Of a stretch of 33,064 bases of DNA, positions 14,927 through 22,619 are shown piece after piece. Source of the DNA: Gammaproteobacteria bacterium (lineage in GTDB: Bacteria > Pseudomonadota > Gammaproteobacteria > Steroidobacterales > Rariloculaceae); assembly GCA_029864465.1 (NCBI GenBank), contig JAOTTJ010000004.1, positions 1 to 33,064 on the forward strand, written 5' to 3'. Under the pieces are notes generated by a model. It did not search any database and was not told where the DNA came from. It was given only the letters and a program-made list of their open reading frames with translations. The position numbers and the translations under genes are program-made. Each line of letters opens with the position of its first letter. Position 1 is the stretch's first letter.

Positions 14927-15911
14927 TCTCGCCGATTTTTCCGTCGCGGAAATCGACAGCCTGTTGGAACTCGCGCAACGCCTCGAGCGTGAGCCCGAGC
15001 CACGTGCGCTCGAGGGCAAGGTCATGTCGCTGCTATTTTTGAGCCCGTCGCTGCGCACGCTCGCATCGTTTCAGGCCGCAATGCAGCGTCTCGGCGGCGG
15101 CTCATTCGTGATCTCCCCGGACATGTCGATTCACGGCATCGAGACACGACCTGGAATCGTCATGGATGGCGTCGCCGCGGAGCACATTCGCGAGGCTGTG
15201 CCCGTTATCGCTTCCTACGGCGACGTCATGGGCATTCGCGCGTTCGCGGAACGGCGCAGCCTCGAGACGGAAATAGCTGACAAGGAGTTCGAGGAGCTCG
15301 CTGATCTCGTGGACACGCCGCTCATCAACATGGAATCGGCGATACAGCATCCCTGCCAGAGCCTGGCGGATTGGAAGACGATGGACGAGCTCGAAATTCC
15401 GCGGACGGGCGGGCGCTTCGTGCTGTCGTGGGCCTACCATCCGCGACCCCTGCCGCTCGCAGTACCCGCCGCGACGGTGAAGATGGCCGCGATGCGCGGC
15501 ATGGACGTCGTCGTGCTGCGCCCGGAGGGATTCGAGCTACCCGAGCCGATCATGGCGCAGGCGCGCACGCTCGCCCAGACGTCCGGCGGCAGCGTCTCGG
15601 AAACGGCCGAGCGCAGCGAAGCACTTCAGGGCGCACACGTGATCTACGCCAAGTCCTGGACCTCGACACAGCATTACGGCAACCGGGCCGGGGACCAGGC
15701 CCTGCGTGAAGAGCTCGTCGACTGGTGCGTCGATGAGCCCTGGTTCGAGACCGCGCAGGCCGATTGCCGCTTCATGCACTGCCTGCCTGTGCGTCGCGGT
15801 GTCGTTGTCGCCGACCGTGTTCTCGACGGACCGCGCAGCGTCGTGCTGGCCGAAGCGCGCAACCGAATGTATGCGCAGATGGCTGTGCTCCATCGAATGT
15901 TGAAAGGATAG
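14910..15911 (+). CDS. argF': N-acylornithine carbamoyltransferase (succinylornithine-type)
   Basis: Carbamoylates an N-acylornithine rather than free ornithine. The 333-residue protein has the transcarbamylase marks: carbamoyl-phosphate loop SPSLRT (45-50), HPCQSLAD (147-154), SWAYHPRPLPLAVP and MHCLPVRR. Overall it resembles Bacteroides succinylornithine carbamoyltransferase (SOTC). Substrate residues: in DGVAAEH the position of Glu92 of Xanthomonas acetylornithine enzyme (AOTC), Pro90 in Bacteroides SOTC, is Ala90. The carboxylated Lys302 of AOTC is replaced by Val in VRRGVVVAD, as SOTC has Ile. In AOTC, replacing Glu92 with Pro, Ser or Val is known to switch it to succinylornithine. I infer a succinyl-type or relaxed substrate. 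Odd: the second Arg of the usual SxRTR loop is Leu51. Confidence 0.88.
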   Translation: MNRFNDLADFSVAEIDSLLELAQRLEREPEPRALEGKVMSLLFLSPSLRTLASFQAAMQRLGGGSFVISPDMSIHGIETRPGIVMDGVAAEHIREAVPVIASYGDVMGIRAFAERRSLETEIADKEFEELADLVDTPLINMESAIQHPCQSLADWKTMDELEIPRTGGRFVLSWAYHPRPLPLAVPAATVKMAAMRGMDVVVLRPEGFELPEPIMAQARTLAQTSGGSVSETAERSEALQGAHVIYAKSWTSTQHYGNRAGDQALREELVDWCVDEPWFETAQADCRFMHCLPVRRGVVVADRVLDGPRSVVLAEARNRMYAQMAVLHRMLKG

Positions 15912-15916
15912 CGACG

Positions 15917-16858
15917 ATGTCACGACTGAGCGGCAGCGAACGCGCGATCGTAGTGAAGGCACTCAAGCATGCCGCGCCCTATATCCGCATGTACAAACAC
16001 AAGACCTTCGTGCTCAAAGCCGGCGGCGAGGCCTTTGTCTCGCCCGAAGCCACGCGCGCGCTTGTAGAGCAGATCGCGATTCTGCACGGCGTCGGTATCC
16101 GCATCGTGCTCGTGCATGGCGGCGGGCCACAGTCCACAGCGCTCGAAAAAGCATTGGGGATCAAGACCGAGTTCGTCGACGGGCGGCGCGTGACGAATGA
16201 GAACTCGCTCGCCGTCACGACGATGGTCCTTAACGGTCAGATCAACACGATGATCCTGGCCGCATGCCGGCAGGTGGGCTTAGCGGCCGTCGGCATCAGC
16301 GGCGTCGACGCCGGCCTTATCCGGGCACACAAACGCCCGCCGGTTCACCGCGAGGATGGAGAAACCATCGATTACGGCTTCGTCGGCGACATCGACGGCG
16401 TCGATGCGAGCGTTATTCTCAAGCAGCTCGACAGCGATCTCGTGCCGGTGATCAGCCCGCTGTCCGCGGACGAGAACGGCACGTTGCTGAATATCAACGC
16501 CGACACGATCGCCGCCGTCGTTGCCGCAGAGATCGGCGCCGAGAAGCTCATTCTCGCCACGGGCGCGCCCGGCATACTCGAGTCGCGCGACGATCCGCGC
16601 TCGGTGATCTCTTACATCGACATCGCGGGTCTGGATAAGCTGCGGGTTGCGGGCCGCATCGCCGACGGTATGTTGCCGAAGGCCGCGGCCATCGAACGAG
16701 CGCTGCGCGATGGCGTGCCGCGCGTGCACGTGATCTCCTACGAGCTGCCGGACAGCCTGCTGCTCGAAGTGTTCACCAACGAAGGCACGGGCACACTCGT
16801 TGTCACCGATGTCGAGGACCTGAGCCCAGCCGAGCAGACCGGTTCGGACGATGGCTAA
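15917..16858 (+). CDS. argB: N-acetyl(acyl)glutamate kinase
   Basis: Phosphorylates the gamma-carboxylate of N-acylglutamate; amino acid kinase family. The start at 15917 follows AAAGGA by 8 bases and gives 313 residues. Seen: the phosphate-binding FVLKAGGEAF with Lys34, VLVHGGGPQS (65-73), the FVDGRRVTNENSLAV acyl-binding segment, NINADTIAAVVAAEIGAEKLIL and ADGMLPKAAAIERAL. Unlike the bifunctional ArgA/ArgB of Xanthomonas there is no C-terminal GNAT domain: the protein ends shortly after the kinase fold (GTGTLVVTDVEDLS). So first-step acylation must be done by another protein. The 3' end overlaps argH by 8 bases. Confidence 0.94.
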   Translation: MSRLSGSERAIVVKALKHAAPYIRMYKHKTFVLKAGGEAFVSPEATRALVEQIAILHGVGIRIVLVHGGGPQSTALEKALGIKTEFVDGRRVTNENSLAVTTMVLNGQINTMILAACRQVGLAAVGISGVDAGLIRAHKRPPVHREDGETIDYGFVGDIDGVDASVILKQLDSDLVPVISPLSADENGTLLNINADTIAAVVAAEIGAEKLILATGAPGILESRDDPRSVISYIDIAGLDKLRVAGRIADGMLPKAAAIERALRDGVPRVHVISYELPDSLLLEVFTNEGTGTLVVTDVEDLSPAEQTGSDDG

Positions 16859-18059
16859 ACAACGGCTCTGGGATAAAGGCGGCGCGCTCGACGAGCAGAT
16901 ATTGAAGTTCACGGCGGGCGAAGATCACCAGCTCGACGCACGACTCGTCGCCTATGACGTGCTTGCCTCGACCGCACACGCGCGCATGCTCGCCGAGCGG
17001 AATCTTCTCAGCAGCGAGGACTGCGAAGCGATTTGCACCGGGCTTGCCGAGCTTGGCGAGGCGCACGCACGTGGCGAGTGGTCAATAGAAATCGAGGAGG
17101 AGGACGCTCATAGCGCGCTCGAGCGACGACTCATCGAGCGCATCGGCGAGGCAGGCGGACGCGTGCATCTCGGTCGATCGCGCAATGACCAGGTGCTGGC
17201 CGCATTGCGCTTGTATATGAAAGACGCTGCAGCAACCCTCGGTGCCGGCGCCTGTCGCGTCGCCAATGCGCTCGATGAAATTGCGCGCGAGCAGGGCACG
17301 ATTGCGCTGCCAGGCTACACGCACATGCAGCGGGCGATGCCGAGCACCGTCGCGCTCTGGGCGCAGGGCTTCGCCGCAGAGCTACGTGACGATGCCGCCG
17401 GCTTCGCACGCGCCTCAATCCGGGCCGATGCGAATCCGCTCGGCTCGGCAGCCGGCTACGGCACGCCCGGTGTCGATGTCGACCGTGAGGCGACGCGTGC
17501 GGCTTTGGGATTTGCCGCCACGCAGGAGCCCGTTACGGCCGTGCAGCTCAGCCGGGGCAAAGCCGAAGCCGCGTTGATTTTCGAGATCGCGCTGCTCCTG
17601 GGTGACCTCGGTCGGCTTGCAGCCGACCTGCTGCTCTACTACACGCAGGAGTTCGCCTTCATTTCGCTACCCGAGGACATGACGACGGGCTCCTCGATCA
17701 TGCCGCAGAAGCGCAACCCCGACGTGTTCGAGCTCATTCGCGGCGCAGCATCCGGCCCGGTCGCCGCGCTCGTGGAAAGCTTGAGCCTCACGACGAAACT
17801 CACCTCGGGTTACCACCGCGACTTACAGCGCCTCAAGGCGCCCCTGTTTCGAAGTATCGATATCGCCGAGGATGTTACGAGCATCATGGCCCATGCGCTT
17901 GTCGGCGTACGTTTTCGAGCCGATCGAATCGAGCTCGACGATACGCTTTACGCCGCCGAGCGCGCCAATGAGCTCGTGGTCCGCGAAGGTATTCCGTTTC
18001 GCGAAGCCTATCGCCGTGTAGCCGCAAAGCTCGCAGCCCGGACAGGGGGCAACGATTAG
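16851..18059 (+). CDS. argH: Argininosuccinate lyase (short form)
   Basis: Splits argininosuccinate to arginine and fumarate, the last step. At 402 residues it is shorter than the roughly 460 of E. coli ArgH. Fumarase/aspartase-superfamily signatures are complete: VHLGRSRNDQVLAALR (residues 105-120, with Leu where THTGRSRNDQ-type enzymes have Thr), PGYTHMQRAMP with catalytic His158, and the mobile loop GSSIMPQKRNPD (280-291) holding the catalytic Ser281/282. The shortening is at the C-terminus. It overlaps argB by 8 bases, and lptM starts one base after its stop. Confidence 0.95.
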   Translation: MAKQRLWDKGGALDEQILKFTAGEDHQLDARLVAYDVLASTAHARMLAERNLLSSEDCEAICTGLAELGEAHARGEWSIEIEEEDAHSALERRLIERIGEAGGRVHLGRSRNDQVLAALRLYMKDAAATLGAGACRVANALDEIAREQGTIALPGYTHMQRAMPSTVALWAQGFAAELRDDAAGFARASIRADANPLGSAAGYGTPGVDVDREATRAALGFAATQEPVTAVQLSRGKAEAALIFEIALLLGDLGRLAADLLLYYTQEFAFISLPEDMTTGSSIMPQKRNPDVFELIRGAASGPVAALVESLSLTTKLTSGYHRDLQRLKAPLFRSIDIAEDVTSIMAHALVGVRFRADRIELDDTLYAAERANELVVREGIPFREAYRRVAAKLAARTGGND

Positions 18060-18060
18060 G

Positions 18061-18234
18061 ATGAGCGCATGCGTTCACGTGCGCGTACTTGCCGTCGGCA
18101 TCGTCGCATGCGTGCTGCTCACGGGCTGCGGCCAGAGTGGCCCGCTGACCCTGCCCGAGGAGACGAGCGAGACCGAAGTGCAGAGCGACGAGAATCCACA
18201 GAACGATGAGCAAGAAGAAGACGAGCAAGAATAA
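18061..18234 (+). CDS. lptM: LPS translocon maturation lipoprotein LptM (YifL)
   Basis: A 57-residue outer-membrane lipoprotein. LptM mimics LPS and helps LptD form its native disulfides in the outer membrane. Seen: a short signal peptide, lipobox LTGC with Cys23, then GQSGPLTLP, very close to the LptM hallmark GQKGPLYLP; an acidic, low-complexity tail rich in Glu, Asp and Gln follows. The ATG is one base after the argH stop, and the last 29 bases overlap the start of polA in another frame. In E. coli lptM sits before dapF; here it sits between argH and polA. Confidence 0.88.
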   Translation: MSACVHVRVLAVGIVACVLLTGCGQSGPLTLPEETSETEVQSDENPQNDEQEEDEQE

Positions 18235-20911
18235 GCCCCTCGTTCTCGTCGACGGCAGTTCGTATCTGTTCAGGGCGTTTCACGCCACGCAGCGAGCCGA
18301 TCTGAGAACCAGCTCCGGCGAGCCGACAGGCGCAATCATGGTCGTCCTGAACATGCTGTACAAGCTGCTCGATGACTACGCGCCGGAGCATGTCGCCGTG
18401 GTCTTCGACGCGCCCGGAAAAACCTTCCGCGACGATCTCTATGCGGATTACAAGGGCAACCGCCCGCCCATGCCGGACGATCTGCGTCCGCAGATCGAGC
18501 CGCTTCTCGAGGCCATTGAAGCCAATGGTATTCCTCTGATTCGAATCGAGGGCGTCGAGGCCGATGACGTCATCGGCACACTTGCACGCGAAGCCTCTAA
18601 GCAGGGGCTCGAGACTGTGATTTCGACTTCCGATAAGGACATGGCACAGCTCGTCGACGACGACGTTACGCTCCTCGACACGATGAGCGATACAAAGCTC
18701 GACGCCGATGGCGTCAAGGCGAAGTTCGGCGTCACGCCTGAGCAGATCATCGATTTTCTCGCGCTCACGGGCGATACGTCGGACAACATTCCCGGCGTGC
18801 CCGGCGTTGGCCCAAAGACCGCTGCAAAATGGCTCGCCGAATACGGAACGCTCGAGGCGATCATCGAGAACGCGGACGCCATACCCGGCAAGGCCGGTGA
18901 GAATCTGCGCGCGACGCTCGAGCAGCTGCCGCTCTACCGTCAGCTCACGACGATCGTCTGCGATCTCGAGTTGGACGTCGAGCCGAACGGACTCAGGATC
19001 GGCGAGCCTGATGAGCAACGCCTGCTCGAGCTTTACAAGCGCCTCGAGCTCAGCAGCCTGCTGCGCCGCGTTGATCGCAAGCCCGAGGACGACACGCCAA
19101 GGCCAGACGTCAGCTACGAAACCGTGCTCACCGAAACGGCTCTGCGACCGTGGCTCGAGCGCGTCGAGAAAGCGAAGCTCGTCGCGCTCGACACGGAGAC
19201 GACGAGCCTCGACTACATGGAAGCCGAGATCGTCGGCATATCCCTGTGCGTCGAGCCCGGGACGGCAGCCTACATCCCACTCGCCCACAGCTATCCGGGC
19301 GCGCCGGAGCAACTCGACCGCGAGAGCGTACTCGAGCGCATGCGGCCATGGCTCGAGAGCGATGCGCCTAAGCTCGGCCACCACCTCAAATACGATGCCC
19401 ATATCTTCGCGAATCACGGTATCAAGCTCGGTGGCATGGCATACGACTCGATGCTCGAATCGTTCGTGCTGAACTCCACGGCGACGCGCCACGATCTCGA
19501 CTCTGTTGCAGCGAAATACCTCGAGATCAAGACGACGAAGTACGAGGAGGTCGCCGGCAAAGGCGTCAAACAGCTGCGCTTCGACGAGGTCGACATCGAC
19601 ACGGCCGCGCCTTACGCGGCCGAGGACGCAGACGTGAGCCTGAGACTGCACGAGATGCTGTGGGCACGGCTCGAGCAAGCACCCGAGCTGCGCCGCATCT
19701 ACGAGGACGTTGAGCAACCACTCGTTCCCGTGCTGCAAAAGATGGAGTACCTCGGCGTGCTCGTCGATGCGCAGATGCTCCGGGAGCAGAGTCAGGAACT
19801 CGCGGCGAAGATGCTCGAAACCGAGACCGAGGCACACAAGGAGGCCGGCGGACCGTTCAATCTCGCCTCGCCTAAACAGCTGCAAGAAATTCTTTACGAA
19901 CGACTCGGACTTCCCGTGCTCGGCAAAACACCGAAGGGACAGCCGTCGACGGCCGAGAGCGTGCTTCAAGAGCTCGCTGCCGACTACGAGCTTCCGCGAC
20001 TCGTTCTGGAGCACCGCGCGCTCGCAAAGCTCAAATCGACGTATACCGACAAGTTGCCCGCCGAGATCAATCCGCGGACAGGGCGCATTCATACGTCGTA
20101 CCACCAGGCCGTTGCAGCCACTGGCCGCTTGTCGTCATCAGACCCGAACCTGCAGAACATCCCGATTCGAACGCCAGAGGGCCGGCGCATTCGCCAAGCG
20201 TTCGTCGCGCCCGAGGGTTACCGTCTGCTCGCCGCCGACTACTCGCAGATAGAGCTCAGGATCATGGCGCACCTGTCACAGGACGAGGGCCTGCTCGCCG
20301 CCTTCGCAGCAGATCAGGACATCCACACGGCAACGGCAGCCGAAGTCTTCGGCCGCGATCTCGACAGCGTGACCGCGAACGAGCGACGTTCGGCCAAAGC
20401 GATCAATTTCGGCCTAATGTACGGCATGTCTGCATTCGGGCTCGCGAGGCAGCTCGGCATCGAACGCGGCGAAGCGCAAAGTTACGTCGATCTCTACTTC
20501 AGCCGCTATCCCGGCGTGAAGCGCTATATGGACGAGACGCGCAAGCAAGCACGAGAGCAGGGCTATGTGTCGACGGTCCTAGGCCGACGCCTGTACCTGC
20601 CGGAGATCGACTCACGCAATCACCAGCGCCGCCAATACGCCGAACGCAGCGCCATCAATGCGCCAATGCAGGGAACGGCTGCCGACATCATCAAGCGCGC
20701 GATGATCGACGTCGACCGATGGCTCACAGAATCTGGTGCCGACGCGCGGCTCATCATGCAGGTGCACGACGAGCTCGTGCTCGAGGTCGAGGCCGGCACC
20801 GCCGCGAAGCTCGCCGAGGAAATCAGTGCACGCATGGAATCCGCTGCCAGCCTGCGCGTGCCGCTCAAGGTCGATTTCGGCCTCGGCAGCAACTGGGACG
20901 AAGCGCACTGA
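18206..20911 (+). CDS. polA: DNA polymerase I
   Basis: Full-length 901-residue enzyme with 5'-3' exonuclease, 3'-5' proofreading and polymerase. The N-terminal flap nuclease has LVDGSSYLFRAFHA, EGVEADDVIGTLA and LTGDTSDNIPGVPGVGPKTA. The proofreading site is intact, with Asp329 and Glu331 in LDTETTS. Polymerase motif A is DYSQIELR (Asp678), motif B RRSAKAINFGLMYG with the Phe that disfavours dideoxynucleotides, and motif C VHDEL (Asp855). The Lys-rich start MSKKKTSKNK is encoded inside the lptM tail; the frame and start are supported by homology beginning at PLVLVDGSS. A very long open frame on the other strand is only a codon-bias shadow. Confidence 0.97.
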   Translation: MSKKKTSKNKPLVLVDGSSYLFRAFHATQRADLRTSSGEPTGAIMVVLNMLYKLLDDYAPEHVAVVFDAPGKTFRDDLYADYKGNRPPMPDDLRPQIEPLLEAIEANGIPLIRIEGVEADDVIGTLAREASKQGLETVISTSDKDMAQLVDDDVTLLDTMSDTKLDADGVKAKFGVTPEQIIDFLALTGDTSDNIPGVPGVGPKTAAKWLAEYGTLEAIIENADAIPGKAGENLRATLEQLPLYRQLTTIVCDLELDVEPNGLRIGEPDEQRLLELYKRLELSSLLRRVDRKPEDDTPRPDVSYETVLTETALRPWLERVEKAKLVALDTETTSLDYMEAEIVGISLCVEPGTAAYIPLAHSYPGAPEQLDRESVLERMRPWLESDAPKLGHHLKYDAHIFANHGIKLGGMAYDSMLESFVLNSTATRHDLDSVAAKYLEIKTTKYEEVAGKGVKQLRFDEVDIDTAAPYAAEDADVSLRLHEMLWARLEQAPELRRIYEDVEQPLVPVLQKMEYLGVLVDAQMLREQSQELAAKMLETETEAHKEAGGPFNLASPKQLQEILYERLGLPVLGKTPKGQPSTAESVLQELAADYELPRLVLEHRALAKLKSTYTDKLPAEINPRTGRIHTSYHQAVAATGRLSSSDPNLQNIPIRTPEGRRIRQAFVAPEGYRLLAADYSQIELRIMAHLSQDEGLLAAFAADQDIHTATAAEVFGRDLDSVTANERRSAKAINFGLMYGMSAFGLARQLGIERGEAQSYVDLYFSRYPGVKRYMDETRKQAREQGYVSTVLGRRLYLPEIDSRNHQRRQYAERSAINAPMQGTAADIIKRAMIDVDRWLTESGADARLIMQVHDELVLEVEAGTAAKLAEEISARMESAASLRVPLKVDFGLGSNWDEAH

Positions 20912-21259
20912 CAGGCAACATACGCCGATATCTCATCGGGCGATCGTAGCGCACTCAACCATAAGAGCCGGCCGTCGGCGCAGGATGGGGGATCGCGGCA
21001 GCGGGTGCGTTAGACCCCGATCGAGCGTCTCTTCGGTCCGGAAAAAAGAAACCCCGGGCGCGGGATTCAGGGGACGCGCCCGGGGTAGAGGTTCCCGGTA
21101 TGGGGGCACCGGGTAGCTATCCCGCTTAGGGAGGTCAGCGGGGGGCGCGAAAACCGCCCGTAAAGTTAGTCCGGATCTTGCCGGCAAAAGTTCCCCGGGC
21201 CCGGCGCGAGGCGCTGGGGGCCCCGGGGCCTAAGGCCGGTATCACCGGCGAACGGTCAC
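20912..21259 (-). other. Hairpin-rich polA-engB spacer, possible small RNA or structured 3' UTR
   Basis: 348 bp without a protein-coding gene but with several stable inverted repeats. From the engB side: GCCGGT/ACCGGC (21235-21240 with 21244-21249); CCCCGGGCCC/GGCCCCGGGG (21193-21202 with 21219-21228, with an inner GCGC pair); CCCGGT/ACCGGG (21094-21099 with 21108-21113); and an 11-bp stem at 21052-21085 that forms a minus-strand terminator. The strand with a terminator is minus, so this is either a long structured engB 3' UTR or a separate sRNA. The E. coli polA-yihA spacer holds Spot 42 RNA, but on the polA strand, and I see no sequence match. The part from 20912 to about 21038 shows nothing definite. 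Confidence 0.4.
21040..21085 (-). terminator. Intrinsic terminator, minus strand, downstream of engB
   Basis: An uninterrupted 11-bp GC stem (CCCCGGGCGCG at 21052-21062 with CGCGCCCGGGG at 21075-21085) and a 12-base loop. Read on the minus strand it is followed directly by TTTCTTTTTTCC. It is a textbook rho-independent terminator for transcripts coming from engB or from an RNA within the spacer. It lies about 175 bases after the engB stop. Confidence 0.8.
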
Positions 21260-21865
21260 TCAGGCCAGTTCGAGCCAGGCGCGCAGCTGTGTGCGGGCCT
21301 CGTCCACGCCCAGGCGCCGCGGTGCGGAGAACAGCAGCAGCGGCGCGCCCTCGGGCGCCGTCGCAGCAATCTCATCTCGGCGCCTGAAGCCCGCGCTGCG
21401 GCTCAACTTATCGGCTTTTGTCAGCAACGCGGCGGCGGGCACGCCAGCATCAGCCGCCCAGCTCAGCATGACGCGATCGAGATCGCCGATTCCGCGGCGA
21501 ATGTCCACGGTCACGAACAGTCCGCGCAGCGAACGGCGGCGGCGGAAATACTGCTCGAGCAGCTCGCGCCACTCGTCCCGAATGGCTGTCGAAACCTTCG
21601 CGTAACCATAGCCGGGGAGATCGACGAGGCGCCGGTCCTCGGCGACTGCGAAGAAATTGATCTCGCGCGTGCGCCCGGGCGTCTTGCTCGTTCTCGCGAG
21701 ACTCTTGCGGCCGGTAATCGCGTTGATCGCGCTGGATTTTCCCGAGTTCGACCTACCGGCAAACGCGACCTCCAGACCCGAATCGGCTGGAAACTGCTTG
21801 GCGCTGCGTGCGCCCGTCAGGAAACTCGGGTCGAGAGCAGTGGTCATAATTAGTTGGGCGCTCAT
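21260..21865 (-). CDS. engB: Ribosome biogenesis GTPase EngB (YihA/YsxC)
   Basis: Essential GTPase for large-subunit ribosome assembly. The 201-residue protein has G1 GRSNSGKSS (37-45), the EngB switch region TSKTPGRTREINFF (G2 Thr), G3 DLPGYGYAKV (82-91), G4 TKAD (149-152) and the SA(P) G5-like FSAPRRLG. The length is normal. Met1 or Met7 (base 21847) could be the start; neither has a clear ribosome binding site. Gene order polA-spacer-engB with divergent cytochrome c4 is common in gammaproteobacteria. Confidence 0.95.
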   Translation of the reverse strand: MSAQLIMTTALDPSFLTGARSAKQFPADSGLEVAFAGRSNSGKSSAINAITGRKSLARTSKTPGRTREINFFAVAEDRRLVDLPGYGYAKVSTAIRDEWRELLEQYFRRRRSLRGLFVTVDIRRGIGDLDRVMLSWAADAGVPAAALLTKADKLSRSAGFRRRDEIAATAPEGAPLLLFSAPRRLGVDEARTQLRAWLELA

Positions 21866-21897
21866 TCCCGGTTATGCTGGGTTCAGGTTGATTAGTG

Positions 21898-21903
21898 TAC
21901 AAT
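21898..21903 (+). promoter_or_regulatory. Possible -10 element for cytochrome c4 gene
   Basis: TACAAT preceded by GTG lies 43 bases before the proposed GTG start of the cytochrome c4 gene, in the 80-bp region divergent from engB. No good -35 is seen 16-18 bp upstream, so this is weak. Confidence 0.3.
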
Positions 21904-21945
21904 CTGCGGCCGTTTGAAGGGTTAAGAACTCGAGGATCTAACGCC

Positions 21946-22608
21946 GTGGCGTATAAGGATATTCTGCCGTTCCAGCTCAGCAACAGGATGGGATTCAGGG
22001 CGCTGTGTATGCTCGTGCTGGTGATGGCCGCTGACCAGAGCCTGGCGCAAGGATCGGTTGCTGCGGGACAAACGAAATCGGCCATTTGCGCGGCCTGCCA
22101 CGGCGCAGACGGCAACAGCCCGAATGCGATCTGGCCGAGCCTGGCCGGACAACATGCGGACTACTTGGCGCGACAGATCGAGGCGTTTCAGGCGGGCCAG
22201 CGCGAGGATCCGTTGATGACGAGCTTCGCCGGGCCATTGTCAGCTGAGGACATCGCAGATCTCAGCGCTTATTTCGAGGCGCAGACCCTGATGCCGAAGA
22301 CCGCCGACCCCTCACTCGTCGAGCTGGGCGAGCAGCTCTATCGCGGCGGCGTTGCCGATCGGGACATTCCCGCCTGCATCGCCTGCCACGGGCCAGCCGG
22401 AAAGGGTAATCCGCTCGCAGGCTATCCGTCGGTCGCCGGACAGCATGCGACGTATATCGCGAACACGCTCGCGGCCTATGCCTCAGGCACGCGCCGCTCT
22501 GACGCCTCGTCGAATCTGATGATGCGCGACATCGCAGCCTTGCTCAGCGAAGCCGAGATCCAGGCTGTCGCAAGCTACATGCAGGGCCTGCGTGGAGCCA
22601 CCAACTAG
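21946..22608 (+). CDS. Dihaem cytochrome c4
   Basis: Periplasmic, usually membrane-associated, dihaem electron carrier to terminal oxidases. From the GTG at 21946 the protein is 220 residues. It has a hydrophobic signal segment (MGFRALCMLVLVMAADQSLAQG) and two cytochrome c domains with haem motifs CAACH (48-52) and CIACH (144-148). Likely axial Mets are Met91 (PLMTSF) and Met192 or 193 (NLMMRD). The repeat structure WPSLAGQHADYLARQIEAFQAG / YPSVAGQHATYIANTLAAYASG is typical of c4. An ATG at 21988 is an alternative start that gives a more usual signal peptide. CGAGG lies about 10 bases before the GTG. dsbA follows by 11 bp on the same strand. Confidence 0.93.
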   Translation: MAYKDILPFQLSNRMGFRALCMLVLVMAADQSLAQGSVAAGQTKSAICAACHGADGNSPNAIWPSLAGQHADYLARQIEAFQAGQREDPLMTSFAGPLSAEDIADLSAYFEAQTLMPKTADPSLVELGEQLYRGGVADRDIPACIACHGPAGKGNPLAGYPSVAGQHATYIANTLAAYASGTRRSDASSNLMMRDIAALLSEAEIQAVASYMQGLRGATN

Positions 22609-22619
22609 GAGACGCTCAA

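Noticed and set aside
18119-20104. 661-residue open frame on the minus strand opposite polA
   Set aside because: It mirrors a fully conserved polA reading frame, matches no protein family I recognise and has a His/Arg/Leu-rich composition typical of antisense frames in GC-rich DNA.
4495-21033. A 12-base string (GAGCGTCTCTTC) shared by the gspB-yedK and polA-engB spacers
   Set aside because: A match of this length is expected many times by chance in 33 kb, and the flanks do not align.
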